A stretch of 64,000 nt of DNA, taken from Pyrodictiaceae archaeon (lineage in GTDB: Archaea; Thermoproteota; Thermoprotei_A; Sulfolobales; Pyrodictiaceae). Both the position numbers and the translations under genes were made by a program. The stretch's first letter is position 1. Each line of letters starts with the position of its first letter. The notes below the pieces were generated by a model. The model was not told where the DNA came from. It did not search any database and worked only from the letters and a program-made list of their open reading frames with translations. The stretch spans positions 1,173,480 to 1,237,479 of the forward strand of contig JALVSY010000007.1 of assembly GCA_027036135.1 (NCBI GenBank). The letters are read 5' to 3'. Shown piece after piece: positions 33,537 through 41,874 of this stretch.

Positions 33537-34328
33537 TCAGTACACAGCTGTCTCGCTAAGTCTCTCAACGAAGCGCCTCACAGCCTCCTCCCACTCCTTG
33601 GTTATCCTATCATTCTGGGGTGCATCGATGAACATCTTCTCGTGGTAAGGCGGGTCAACTATGTTCAGTAATCCTCTCTCTTCGAGTACTTTTCTCTGCG
33701 CGTCCCGGAGAAACGAGGCTATTGCTCTGAGGGTCTCGCGGTCAGCGTCTAGCCCGAGAGCTATTGTTGCAAGCCCTATCCGGTTCCGGGGATTAAGGGC
33801 TTGTAGCTTCTCGCGGAGCTCGTTATTAATCCGGTCAGCCTCCTCTAGTACGTCCTCCGGGGTTCTCTTAGTCTCCTTTCCATCTGTGAAGAGGAAGACT
33901 GTCACGTATTTCTCCGAGGGTAGTTCCTTGTCCTCTATATACTCCTCTATAACTCTGCCAGCAGCCTGGAGAGCATCAGCCATCGCTGTCATTCCATAGG
34001 GTCTGTTCTTATTCAGGCTCTCCCTGAAAGCCTTGAGCGCCGGATTGCTCTCAACTACGGGGAAGTACTTCCTCCCATCCCTCTCCACAATGTATACGTC
34101 GTCACTAAACCATACAAACCCTACGCGGAATACTGGGGCCATGCTGCTCCTACTAAGCCTCTGAGTAAGCTTCTCTACTAGCCCGACTAGGTGCTCCCAT
34201 TTGCCTCGATGATCGTATGTCTTAGGCTCGCTCATACTGAGAGAGCGGTCAAGCACAAAGAGAACTAGCACCGTGTAGCTAAGGGGCCTACGCTTCAAGA
34301 CCCTCAACATGCTCGAGGGAATAGCCAT
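33537..34328 (-). CDS. von Willebrand factor A-domain protein, TerY-like
   Basis: The 263-residue protein is a vWA domain with a complete metal-ion-dependent adhesion site: DRSLS (Asp27, Ser29, Ser31), Thr114 in YGMTAM and Asp149 in FLFTDGKE. There is no signal peptide or membrane helix, so it acts in the cytoplasm, as TerY proteins do. The C-terminal tail (RITKEWEEAVRRFVERLS) is helical. The ATG start has AGGAGGCG upstream. It directly precedes the kinase gene, an arrangement matching the vWA/kinase/PP2C triad of Ter-associated systems. Confidence 0.85.
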   Translation of the reverse strand: MAIPSSMLRVLKRRPLSYTVLVLFVLDRSLSMSEPKTYDHRGKWEHLVGLVEKLTQRLSRSSMAPVFRVGFVWFSDDVYIVERDGRKYFPVVESNPALKAFRESLNKNRPYGMTAMADALQAAGRVIEEYIEDKELPSEKYVTVFLFTDGKETKRTPEDVLEEADRINNELREKLQALNPRNRIGLATIALGLDADRETLRAIASFLRDAQRKVLEERGLLNIVDPPYHEKMFIDAPQNDRITKEWEEAVRRFVERLSETAVY

Positions 34329-34385
34329 GCTGCACGCCTCCTACATTCCCCTACAAGGAATCTAGGGCTATGCGGGGTCTTCTCG

Positions 34386-35153
34386 CTACTTACCCTCCTC
34401 CTTAGCCTTCTCTATCACCGTTAGCACCGCCAGGCCTCCACCGATACTGGCATAGATTATCGCGGAGTCGCTAACCATTGCTAGCCTCTGCACAGAGCCC
34501 GTTCCAAGGCTTGTTGAGAGCCCGTTAAGCGCTTTGACACCCTCTATGAATAGCTTGGCTAGCTTCTCTGCCTCCTCGTCCGCGACGCCATCAACCGCTA
34601 CCACTTTGTTCTCCTCAAGGTTCAGTGCAAGGCTGCGAATACTAGCGGCCTCTACCTGGCCCGGGCCAGCATGGGCTAGGCTTAGCAACTTCAATAACTC
34701 CACGAAGATGTCTCCAAGTCTCCCGCCAGGTATCCTTGGCTGAAGAGTGGCTGGGAACATACTGATAATAGTGGTGGCGACCCGGTTAACTGCTCTGCCT
34801 AGTGCTTCTCCTCCGTACTGGTCTATGAGCTTGCCCTCGGCCTCAGCCTCCACGTAGACTCTGCAACGAGGGCCACGGGGAAGAGCGGTGATCACTAGCC
34901 TGCCCTTAGCGTCCCCCCTTAGCTCGTAGACGAGGCTATCACCGGAGCGATTCATCCTTACCTCTACTCGGAGCTTGCCCTTGCGCGGAGACGCAAACGT
35001 AAGCACATATGATTCCTTCTTCTCGCCCTTCTCGATAAGCCTACCCATGCTCTCGAAGTAGAAACCTGGCTCACGCCCAGCCAGGGACCTTAGTACCTGG
35101 TCGCAGTCAGCGTGGACATCGAGTACTACTTCTCGCTTAGCCTTCGCCACCAC
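34386..35153 (-). CDS. SRPBCC-like plus Roadblock-like protein
   Basis: This 255-residue protein starts with a domain whose strands and final long helix fit the SRPBCC/START-like fold (VVLDVHADCDQVLRSL, then YVEAEAEGKLIDQYGG and RAVNRVATTIISMFP). The C-terminal about 90 residues resemble a Roadblock/LC7 domain (SIRSLALNLEENKVVAVDG, then LAMVSDSAIIYASIGGGLAV). It is first in the minus-strand operon that continues into vWA and kinase. Its promoter region, shared with the divergent PP2C gene, holds a perfect 12-base inverted repeat. Domain calls are pattern-based. Confidence 0.6.
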   Translation of the reverse strand: MVAKAKREVVLDVHADCDQVLRSLAGREPGFYFESMGRLIEKGEKKESYVLTFASPRKGKLRVEVRMNRSGDSLVYELRGDAKGRLVITALPRGPRCRVYVEAEAEGKLIDQYGGEALGRAVNRVATTIISMFPATLQPRIPGGRLGDIFVELLKLLSLAHAGPGQVEAASIRSLALNLEENKVVAVDGVADEEAEKLAKLFIEGVKALNGLSTSLGTGSVQRLAMVSDSAIIYASIGGGLAVLTVIEKAKEEGK

Positions 35154-35204
35154 TTGTTCCCCGCGAGGAGGATATAGGGTTATAGGTGACGCTTAAAACA
35201 CGTA

Positions 35205-35260
35205 GGTTTCTGGGCAGACTTTCCCCCTAAGCAAGAACCAAGAGGCCTTGCCCAGAAACC
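35205..35260. promoter_or_regulatory. Perfect inverted repeat between divergent cluster promoters
   Basis: GGTTTCTGGGCA (35205-35216) is repeated in perfect inverse as TGCCCAGAAACC (35249-35260), with 32 bases between. It fills the 114-base spacer between the SRPBCC/Roadblock gene (minus) and the PP2C gene (plus). CTTAAAAC near 35192 can serve as a TATA box. The repeat ends 7 bases before the GTG start of PP2C. It may be a two-half-site operator controlling both directions, or a leader hairpin of the PP2C message. Confidence 0.65.
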
Positions 35261-35267
35261 CTATGGG

Positions 35268-36110
35268 GTGTCAATTGTGCCCTGGATGGCATGGGTAGCT
35301 ACGTACAATACTGTCCACGGAGAGGACGATATAGGTGTATGGGTTAGCCGTGGCGGAGACTACGGCGCAGCAATGGTGGCAGACGGTGTCTCAGCGACGG
35401 GTGGTGGCGGTGCCTCGTTTCTCGCAGTCTCCTCAATGCTCCTTGCCTGTCGCCTACTATTGCCTCGAGGCCTCTCCTTCGCAACCATGCGTGAGTGCCT
35501 AAGCCGCGTAGACTCTATAGCCCGTGAGACGCTCGTAGAGGATGCTGCTGTTGTAGCTGAGATAAAGAAGCGATACTACTCGGATTGCAGCAAGAACGGG
35601 GAGCCTTGTACACGGCCACTAGGAGTAGACGATGTGATAAAGATAGGGTACATAGAGCCAAGCCAGCGGAGAGGGGAAGGGGCGCCATCATCGACGCTGC
35701 TAGCGGCACTCTTCAGCGGCTCGAATATCGGCTTCCTCCTCCTAGGCGATGGCGTGGTAATGTCGACGGGGGCTACTGCTAGGCGGGAAGAGCTATGGGT
35801 GGCTTGGGGCGCGCTTCCCCAGTTCTACCAAGGAGTAAAGGTCATGAGGTACATAGCTCTGGGCGAGGGCGCCCGGGGACACCCAGTGCTCCTACTATCC
35901 GATAGTGAGCCCGGGAGGGTATACGCAGTTGCCACTGACGGGGTTGACCCAGCAGCGCTGGCAGAGGCTTTGAACGCTATAGCTGATCGGTTGGACAGAA
36001 TGGCGGCAGAGGGCACTAATCCCGCAGCAGAGGTACTTAGACAAGTAAGAGCAAAAGTAGGTAGACTAGAGGATGACGCCTCAGTAGCGCTCGTCTATCA
36101 TGCCCGGTGA
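35268..36110 (+). CDS. PP2C-like Ser/Thr protein phosphatase
   Basis: The 280-residue protein has the PP2C motif set in reduced form. AAMVADGVSATGGGGAS carries the metal-binding Asp39-Gly40. SSTLLAALFSGSNIGFLLLGDG follows, then VYAVATDGVDP and the terminal DD in RLEDDASVALVY. It would remove phosphate from targets of the adjacent kinase, using two metal ions. It is the only plus-strand gene of the cluster and is convergent with the 36173 gene. The start is GTG at 35268. An insertion with Cys residues (YYSDCSKNGEPCTRP) is unusual for the family. Confidence 0.8.
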   Translation: MSIVPWMAWVATYNTVHGEDDIGVWVSRGGDYGAAMVADGVSATGGGGASFLAVSSMLLACRLLLPRGLSFATMRECLSRVDSIARETLVEDAAVVAEIKKRYYSDCSKNGEPCTRPLGVDDVIKIGYIEPSQRRGEGAPSSTLLAALFSGSNIGFLLLGDGVVMSTGATARREELWVAWGALPQFYQGVKVMRYIALGEGARGHPVLLLSDSEPGRVYAVATDGVDPAALAEALNAIADRLDRMAAEGTNPAAEVLRQVRAKVGRLEDDASVALVYHAR

Positions 36111-36172
36111 TACCGTATGTATTTATGTATCTAGACAAGGGTTTCGTGAGATAAAAACAGGACGTTATAGAA

Positions 36173-36754
36173 CTATATTGTTACAGCGCTTATATCGTAT
36201 ATTGTTACCGAGACACTTCTATCCTTAAGCGCTGCCTCGAGAACACTCTTAGCCTGAGCCGGGCTTAGAGGAGCACCGAGCTTAGCAGCAGCTATTATTG
36301 TCGCCCCTTTTGAGACGAAGAAGTAGTCGCTAGCCCCTATGTGGAACCGTAGGAGCAGTGTACCGGGCCTCTTAACTATCTTTGCTAGCTCTGCTCTATC
36401 AGCCCTGCCGCGATAGAGTATAGGCGCCTTGAGAACCACCTCAACGATACGGGATATGTCTGAGAGCTTCTGTGATAGATCATTGCTGCATTTGTCCTCG
36501 GACACACCGAGTATCTCTTCCTCCCTAGGCTTGAAGGACTCAACAGTACCGCCAGCCTTTATGCGCAGCAATGCCTTACCAAGTCTCTCGACGCTGTATC
36601 CCCTCCTACGGGCCCATATCTCTATGAGCTTCTCTACGGCCTCGTCAACATTGATTACTGCTTCACCCGTCTTTTTCACGAGGTCCTCTATGCTCCAGTA
36701 GGGTATGAAGCCGCCCATACCTCTTAGATCGAGTACACTAGCGTCCCGGGCCAT
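36173..36754 (-). CDS. Kinase-cluster protein with DUF2226-like C-terminal domain
   Basis: The 193-residue protein is helical over its first half (LVKKTGEAVINVDEAVEKLIE). It ends in an alpha/beta domain (RPGTLLLRFHIGASDYFFVSKG, then AAAKLGAPLSPAQAKSV) whose pattern, a strand pair followed by a glycine turn and helix, resembles the N-terminal domain of the 30709 protein. It starts at ATG 36754, 6 bases after the upstream SRPBCC/metallo-beta-lactamase-like gene, so the two are co-translated. Its function is not recognised; cluster membership suggests signalling. Confidence 0.55.
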   Translation of the reverse strand: MARDASVLDLRGMGGFIPYWSIEDLVKKTGEAVINVDEAVEKLIEIWARRRGYSVERLGKALLRIKAGGTVESFKPREEEILGVSEDKCSNDLSQKLSDISRIVEVVLKAPILYRGRADRAELAKIVKRPGTLLLRFHIGASDYFFVSKGATIIAAAKLGAPLSPAQAKSVLEAALKDRSVSVTIYDISAVTI

Positions 36755-36760
36755 AGCTCG

Positions 36761-38239
36761 TCACCACTTCGAAAGTGCTTGGAGGAGCTTCGATACCTTC
36801 TCTTTTCCTCTTAGGAGCGGGCCGTGTCTCGGAGCAATAGTTGATACGTCGAGGCTAGTGACTCTCTCGAGCCATTCCCGTAGAGCATTCTTGCCAACGC
36901 TGAACTCTAGGTAGCTCTTAACCATCTCTATGTACTCGTCTAGCTCCTCGACATAGATGCTCCAGAGACCAGGCGGGGAGACCGCGCCGAGGGACTCACC
37001 AGCGAAGAGTATTCGTGAGCGCGGGTCATAGAGGCTCAGAGTAGCTACCCCCCTTACCCTTGAGGGTATGATACTGATCTCTCCCCCGCCGAGCCTTATG
37101 GAGCCAGGCCGGGCTGGGAGCAAGTTAACCTGCCCAGGGTTAGGGAGCAGTGGCGCGAGAAGAGAACCCCAGTAGGAGGAAGCATGGAGCGTGGCATGGC
37201 TAGCCTTCTCTACTAGCTCGTTGAGCGTTACGGCCACGTCTGCCTCGGCTGCCGTGACTACTATGTGGCGCACGTTATCCAGGTCCTGGACAATGTTTCG
37301 AAGAGCACGTATGAACCTAGGCCCACCGCTCGGATCCACTACGAGTGCCTCGTAGCCGGAGACAACTATATAGGTATTAGGCATGAGGCCGCCATAGTCG
37401 GGCTTCGCTACGCCGCCGACCCAGTAGACTCGGTGGTTCTCCTCCACGTAGATGGGCTCGGCCTCGAACAAGTACATCTCAGCGGAGCCGGTAAGGCTCC
37501 AAGCCTTAATCCTCACGCGGTGCTCGGGGGGCCTTGCTGCAAGCGTTATTGCTCTCTGTCCCTCGGCTTTCTCCTCGCCGACCTCTGCGTATATCCCGGT
37601 TATCCTGTTTCCCCTAATCACTAGGCGTAATAGGTAGGAGCCACGGTAATCAGTTACCTCTACGAAGTAGTCGTCGGGGCCTAGTAGCGCTATTACGCGT
37701 TGAGCGGCCTCCAGCACGGTGTTCCGGACAGGTGTGAAGCTATCATAGTAGGCTAGCGTAGCCGTGCTCGGCAGTATAGCTGTTAGTGCAGCCAATTTAT
37801 TGTCATCTGGTGTAAGCTCGATTACTGGCGAGGAACTAGCTATTCTTTCTGCCAGCTTCTCGGCCATGTGCCTTACTATGTTATCAACTATCTTTGCGGC
37901 ACCACCCGCGCCGCCACCACTCACAACTATATGAGCCCCCTCACCAGTGTCGATGACATCTATGGCGAGGATTAGTGAGTCAACGCCCCCCTTGGCGACA
38001 AGTATCTCGGTTTCATCTGTCTCGTAGAGCTTGTACTCCAGCCTAGCCCTCCTATGCCCCATGAATCTAGCCAGCCTAGGCACCTTGACTACCATGTAGT
38101 TCGTGCCTATCTCCTCTATCGGCTCAGCGCCCTTCATTAACTCGATGATATTCACTATCTTCCTCACACTCTCCGGGTCAAGCGGCACAATAATCTTTGC
38201 CGCACCCTTCTCGATACTCATTGTTGGCTTAAGGCTCAT
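36761..38239 (-). CDS. SRPBCC-like domain fused to a degenerate metallo-beta-lactamase domain
   Basis: The 492-residue protein opens with an SRPBCC-like domain (residues about 12-130, ending IVDNIVRHMAEKLAERI). A middle region follows, and then a flavodiiron-type (ODP) metallo-beta-lactamase fold from about residue 270 (VYWVGGVAKPDYGG, NTYIVVSGYEALVVDPSG). The usual HxExDH metal motif is reduced to TAAEADV (near residue 330): both histidines are lost while Glu and Asp remain. The usual Asp in the later SGDAFG-type motif is Glu (FAGESLG). A late His survives in APRHGPLLRG. Catalysis is doubtful and a ligand-binding role is more likely. A strong GGGAGGAGG precedes the ATG, and a CTATTTAGG box lies upstream. 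Confidence 0.65.
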   Translation of the reverse strand: MSLKPTMSIEKGAAKIIVPLDPESVRKIVNIIELMKGAEPIEEIGTNYMVVKVPRLARFMGHRRARLEYKLYETDETEILVAKGGVDSLILAIDVIDTGEGAHIVVSGGGAGGAAKIVDNIVRHMAEKLAERIASSSPVIELTPDDNKLAALTAILPSTATLAYYDSFTPVRNTVLEAAQRVIALLGPDDYFVEVTDYRGSYLLRLVIRGNRITGIYAEVGEEKAEGQRAITLAARPPEHRVRIKAWSLTGSAEMYLFEAEPIYVEENHRVYWVGGVAKPDYGGLMPNTYIVVSGYEALVVDPSGGPRFIRALRNIVQDLDNVRHIVVTAAEADVAVTLNELVEKASHATLHASSYWGSLLAPLLPNPGQVNLLPARPGSIRLGGGEISIIPSRVRGVATLSLYDPRSRILFAGESLGAVSPPGLWSIYVEELDEYIEMVKSYLEFSVGKNALREWLERVTSLDVSTIAPRHGPLLRGKEKVSKLLQALSKW

Positions 38240-38451
38240 TGCCTACTTTACCTCCTCCCCGAGGGGGATAACTCTGTAGCGAAATCCTAAATAGGTGTGC
38301 TTCCCCTGGGCCTGGTAAAGCATACACGGCCCGTAAATAGCCCTTATAGCTATAGGGGTTTGCCTCTGTCCCCTATAAGCCAGCTAGAGGATTACGCCAC
38401 GGCTAGGCTAAAAAAACTAAGCCAGATAAGGCACAGCGAGGTCTATTAATA

Positions 38452-39645
38452 CTACATCCCTGTAGCTGGTATGGGTCCGAGCCCTGTGCTGCCGTGATGC
38501 TGTATTACTACTCCCTCGTCTCTCTTCTCATAGAGCAGCGGGTTCGCTACGGGGTCTCTCACAAGGAATAACGGGGAATCGAGATCAACGTACCGTGTAG
38601 CGCTACTGGTTACTGCTGCGTGGTAGGCCTGGGCTATGCCTAGCCCTGTCTCAGCCATACAGCCCCACATAGCCTCTAGGCCACTGGCCTCCAGTAAAGC
38701 GGCGGCCCTAGCGCCTTGTAACGGGCCACCGATCTTAGCTATCTTTATGTTAACGACGTCGGCAGCCCTTCTCGCAGCGACCCTTGCTACCTCCTCTAGG
38801 CCACGGGCAGACTCGTCAGCCGCCACCGGTGTCTCAACTCTCTCTCTGACAAACGCTAAGTCCTCTAGCCTACCAGCAGGCACTGGTTGCTCAACTAGCT
38901 CGAGGCTATCACCCATCAACTCCTCTAGTCTCCTAACCACGCGCACAGCTTGCTTCGGGCTCCACGCCTGGTTAGCATCAATCCTTATCCTCGCTCGGCC
39001 CTCCGCGGCGTAGTAGACAGTCTCGGCAAGCATTATATCGAGGACTGGGTCACCCGTGCCGAGCTTGACCTTGAGCACGCTGAAGCCATTAATGCTCGGC
39101 AGGGGTATCGGCGGGTTCTCCGGCGCCTTGTCGCGCTTACCCACGAGGTACTCGATGGACTCTATGAACGCGTCCCTGAGAGCACCGCTACCACGCCTTA
39201 TCTCCTCTAGGACATCCTCGCCCGGTATTGAGACCGTGTAATCGGTCACGAGTCTCTCGTGAATAGCGCCGCCAAGAACAGTGTAGGCGGGGACCCCTAG
39301 TAGCTTTGCGACCGCGTCAACTATGGCTGCCTCGAGGCCTGCCCGGGCAGCGCTGAACCCTGGGCCCCCGGAATGGATCACGCGGAGAGCCTTCCCCATG
39401 TCCTCTGGGAGTCTTATCCCGTTGAGGCGGGGTGCAAGCCCCTCCACATAAGCCTTAGCGGCCTCTATGTTCTCACAAGTAACCTTTGGAGCTGGCGCGG
39501 CCTCTCCGAAGCCGATGGTGCCATCACTTAGCTCGACTCCTACAAAGACGCTACGCGTACGCGAGGATGCTGAGTAATGTATCCGAAACACTCCACGAAT
39601 ATCTGCCTCAACAACCCACGCCCTAACCCTGCGGATAACCGGCAA
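38452..39645 (-). CDS. Enolase-superfamily dipeptide epimerase / muconate-cycloisomerase-like enzyme
   Basis: This 397-residue enzyme has the complete muconate-lactonizing-enzyme-type site. The KxK pair is in SVLKVKLG, the metal ligands are Asp in RIDANQAW, Glu in ELVEQPVP and Asp in VAADES, and the second-side Lys is in NIKIAKIGG. The order fits L-Ala-D/L-Glu epimerases and o-succinylbenzoate synthases. Dipeptide epimerisation would suit a peptide-fermenting organism. I start it at TTG 39645, 25 bases after an ATATTA box. The frame continues upstream to 39915 but that part is unlike the family. A roughly 40-residue insertion (near residues 155-195, with KRDKAPENPPIPLP) is unusual. Confidence 0.8.
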   Translation of the reverse strand: MPVIRRVRAWVVEADIRGVFRIHYSASSRTRSVFVGVELSDGTIGFGEAAPAPKVTCENIEAAKAYVEGLAPRLNGIRLPEDMGKALRVIHSGGPGFSAARAGLEAAIVDAVAKLLGVPAYTVLGGAIHERLVTDYTVSIPGEDVLEEIRRGSGALRDAFIESIEYLVGKRDKAPENPPIPLPSINGFSVLKVKLGTGDPVLDIMLAETVYYAAEGRARIRIDANQAWSPKQAVRVVRRLEELMGDSLELVEQPVPAGRLEDLAFVRERVETPVAADESARGLEEVARVAARRAADVVNIKIAKIGGPLQGARAAALLEASGLEAMWGCMAETGLGIAQAYHAAVTSSATRYVDLDSPLFLVRDPVANPLLYEKRDEGVVIQHHGSTGLGPIPATGM

Positions 39646-39810
39646 CGTGCCCGAGCCCTCGCTACTAGGTAATATGCGCCGAGCCAGGCGCGGCCTCACG
39701 TACATAGTGGTCAACACTAGATATAGGAGTGGCGCCAGCCAAGACAAGGAACCAGATACTATCCCGCGCAAGTGATAAGCGGGATGCAGAAGTAGCGGTG
39801 CTAGCGAGTC

Positions 39811-40381
39811 ATGGACGCGCCAAGTAGTATCGATGAGGCAAGGATGATTCTCTACAGTATACTTACCAGGCTCTGCAAGCTCCGCAAAGCAAGTATCATA
39901 GTACTGCCAACGCATAGGGGCTGTAATGCATCGCTGAGGGGCTCCTCTATCCGGCTAGTAATTAGTAGCCTAGAGACAAGAGTCTCCGAGGCATGTCTCA
40001 GCTCACTCATGGAGACAAGCGTCTCGGCGAAGGTAAGGATACTGAACACAGCACTGTCGCTAATCATAGGTGTACTCGGTACACTGATAATAGCTGGCAC
40101 CAAGGCCGGGCTAATAGCGAGTATCGCAGCACTAGTAATCGGGGCGGCGTCGTGGCTTCAGGGGGAGACGGGCCCGGAGAAGAATAGACGAGGTAAACGA
40201 GGCAAGGGAGATAGATGGGATAACATCCAGTCTTTATAATGATGTAGCCGAGCTCCTGGAAGAGATCATCCAGGAAGCCAAGAAAGGGTGCAAGGGGACA
40301 AAGATGCGTATGTTTACGCTACCAAGTAGTTTCCGGAGCCGCTGCGAGCAGTACGCGGCGCGTTACCCCTACCTAGAGTAA
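39811..40381 (+). pseudogene. Small membrane protein gene with probable frameshift
   Basis: From ATG 39811 an open frame encodes a helical region and one hydrophobic hairpin (ALSLIIGVLGTLIIAGTKAG, then IASIAALVIGAASW). It then runs into a basic low-complexity tail and stops at 40239. Another frame continues smoothly with IDEVNEAREIDGITSSLYND and VAELLEEIIQEAKKGC to a stop at 40381, but it has no start codon of its own. Removing one G from the run of five at 40161-40165 joins both into one protein of about 190 residues. I do not recognise the family. Confidence 0.5.
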
Positions 40382-40451
40382 GGAGAAAAAGACCCGAATT
40401 CTCCTAGACCATGTATCCCACATCATCTCTAGGCGAAGTATTCCCCTAGAG

Positions 40452-41723
40452 CTAGCTCTTCTTTACACGGTATAGTGGCGCGCCATTAACTATTACTCTC
40501 TCAACAAGCCCCATGTCTACTAATTTCTGGAGCTTCCTCCACGCCGTTGATTTGCTTATTCCCAGTCTGCGCGCTACCTCGCTTACTCCCAGGGGGCCCT
40601 CCTTCGATAAGAGATCGAGAATTGCTTTGTCACGATCATCCAGCCCAGAGGAGACCAGGGTCACCTCGGCGGCTGAGCCAGTACCACCGGGAGATGATCC
40701 GTCTACAAGTGCACTTGATCCCGCTGAACCTGTGCGCCGCCTCCCTAGGAGCAATGCTAGTGCCACTATCACTGCTACCGCGATCACCCCGGCTATGATT
40801 GCTCCGGTCTTGCTGCTCTTCTTTACCGGGGTAGTGGTTGTAGCTATGGGAGTTGTAGACGGAGTTGTAGTTGTTGGCGTTGTTGCGGGTGTTTGCGTCA
40901 TGCTTGTTGTTGTCTTGGCTCGGCTCTGAGTAGTCGTCATTGGTGGTGCCGGCTTCTTTGTGGTCGTTGTCATACTTGTTGTCGTCTTCGTGGCTGTTCT
41001 TGAAGTTGTTGTCTTCGTCGTAGTTGTTGTTCTAGTTGTTGTAGTAGTGGTACTCTTTGTGGCCGTCGTAGTACTCGTTGTTGTCTTGGTAGTTGTGGCC
41101 GCTGTACTGGTTGTTGTCCGAGGTGTTGTCGTTGTAGTTGTTGTGGTTGTTGTTGTAGTAGTAGTTTTGGTCGCTGTTGTGGTCGTCGTTGTTTGGGGCG
41201 GCACAAGGTAGACTATATTATAGGTACCGGGGCTATTGTAGCGCAGAACTATCCTATCCGAGACGTAATCAACTACGGCTGTACCGTTGAAGCCCAGTAA
41301 GGCTGCGCCGCGTGGCAGGTAAACAGTTGCTGGGCCAATGGGGTGTATAGTCGCGTTGACAACGTTGTCAGTGACGTTGCCCACTATTGCACTGTACTCT
41401 ATCCAGACTGTCGTAGAGTTAGCAGCATCTATCACCGCCTCTCCGTTCTTCACAGTGAAGTCTAGCGGCGTACCGTTCTCGTTGTAGACTAGGAGGGTGC
41501 TCGTCAAGGCACCCTTTTCGAGTGGGACTGTGAGCACGAGTATACCGTTAGGATTGTAGGCTTTCACTTTTATGGAGGCGTCGCCGTAGGGGCCTAGGCT
41601 ATAGATACAAGTAGTCGTTGTGGCTGCGAGCGAGACGCTAGCCGATAAGAGGGCTAGCAAAAGAGCCATAGTTGCAGCGCCCGCTATTCCCCTCATGGTC
41701 AAGTATCCCACCTCAGCACCCAT
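40452..41723 (-). CDS. Membrane-anchored one-component regulator with Thr-rich stalk
   Basis: This 423-residue protein has four parts. A signal peptide (residues about 10-33) leads into an extracellular beta-rich domain of about 140 residues with several NxT/NxS sites. A threonine/lysine stalk of about 120 residues follows. A membrane helix (GAIIAGVIAVAVIVALALLL) comes next, and then a cytoplasmic winged helix: DRDKAILDLLSKEGPLGVSE, then VARRLGISKSTAWRKLQKLV. The topology puts a sensor outside and a DNA-binding domain inside with no kinase between them. It could signal surface conditions directly to promoters. The start is GTG or nearby at 41723. The ligand and targets are unknown. Confidence 0.75.
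   Translation of the reverse strand: MGAEVGYLTMRGIAGAATMALLLALLSASVSLAATTTTCIYSLGPYGDASIKVKAYNPNGILVLTVPLEKGALTSTLLVYNENGTPLDFTVKNGEAVIDAANSTTVWIEYSAIVGNVTDNVVNATIHPIGPATVYLPRGAALLGFNGTAVVDYVSDRIVLRYNSPGTYNIVYLVPPQTTTTTTATKTTTTTTTTTTTTTTPRTTTSTAATTTKTTTSTTTATKSTTTTTTRTTTTTKTTTSRTATKTTTSMTTTTKKPAPPMTTTQSRAKTTTSMTQTPATTPTTTTPSTTPIATTTTPVKKSSKTGAIIAGVIAVAVIVALALLLGRRRTGSAGSSALVDGSSPGGTGSAAEVTLVSSGLDDRDKAILDLLSKEGPLGVSEVARRLGISKSTAWRKLQKLVDMGLVERVIVNGAPLYRVKKS
40846..41206 (-). repeat. Low-complexity Thr-codon repeat (stalk)
   Basis: About 360 bases consist mostly of ACN codons (plus strand GTN/TGT runs) coding for Thr with interspersed Ser, Lys, Arg and Ala. The units are irregular rather than an exact tandem copy. 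It encodes the O-glycosylation-type stalk of the membrane regulator. Length change by slippage is likely between strains. Confidence 0.8.
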
Positions 41724-41874
41724 AGTGAATTATTACAGCAGCGCTAGGGTCTTAGCAACCCCCGCGTATCATTAATGGCTACCACTCAAGCTCTATTTAA
41801 ACATAGGCCTAGACGCAAACGGCTTAGAAAGCAAGATATAACTAGGGCTCCTTATCCAGGGAGGGGTGTTATCT

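Noticed and set aside
40960..41211. Long Val-rich reading frame opposite the Thr-rich stalk
   Set aside because: It is the complement of the ACN codon repeat. It has no start context or domain, and the minus-strand frame explains the sequence.
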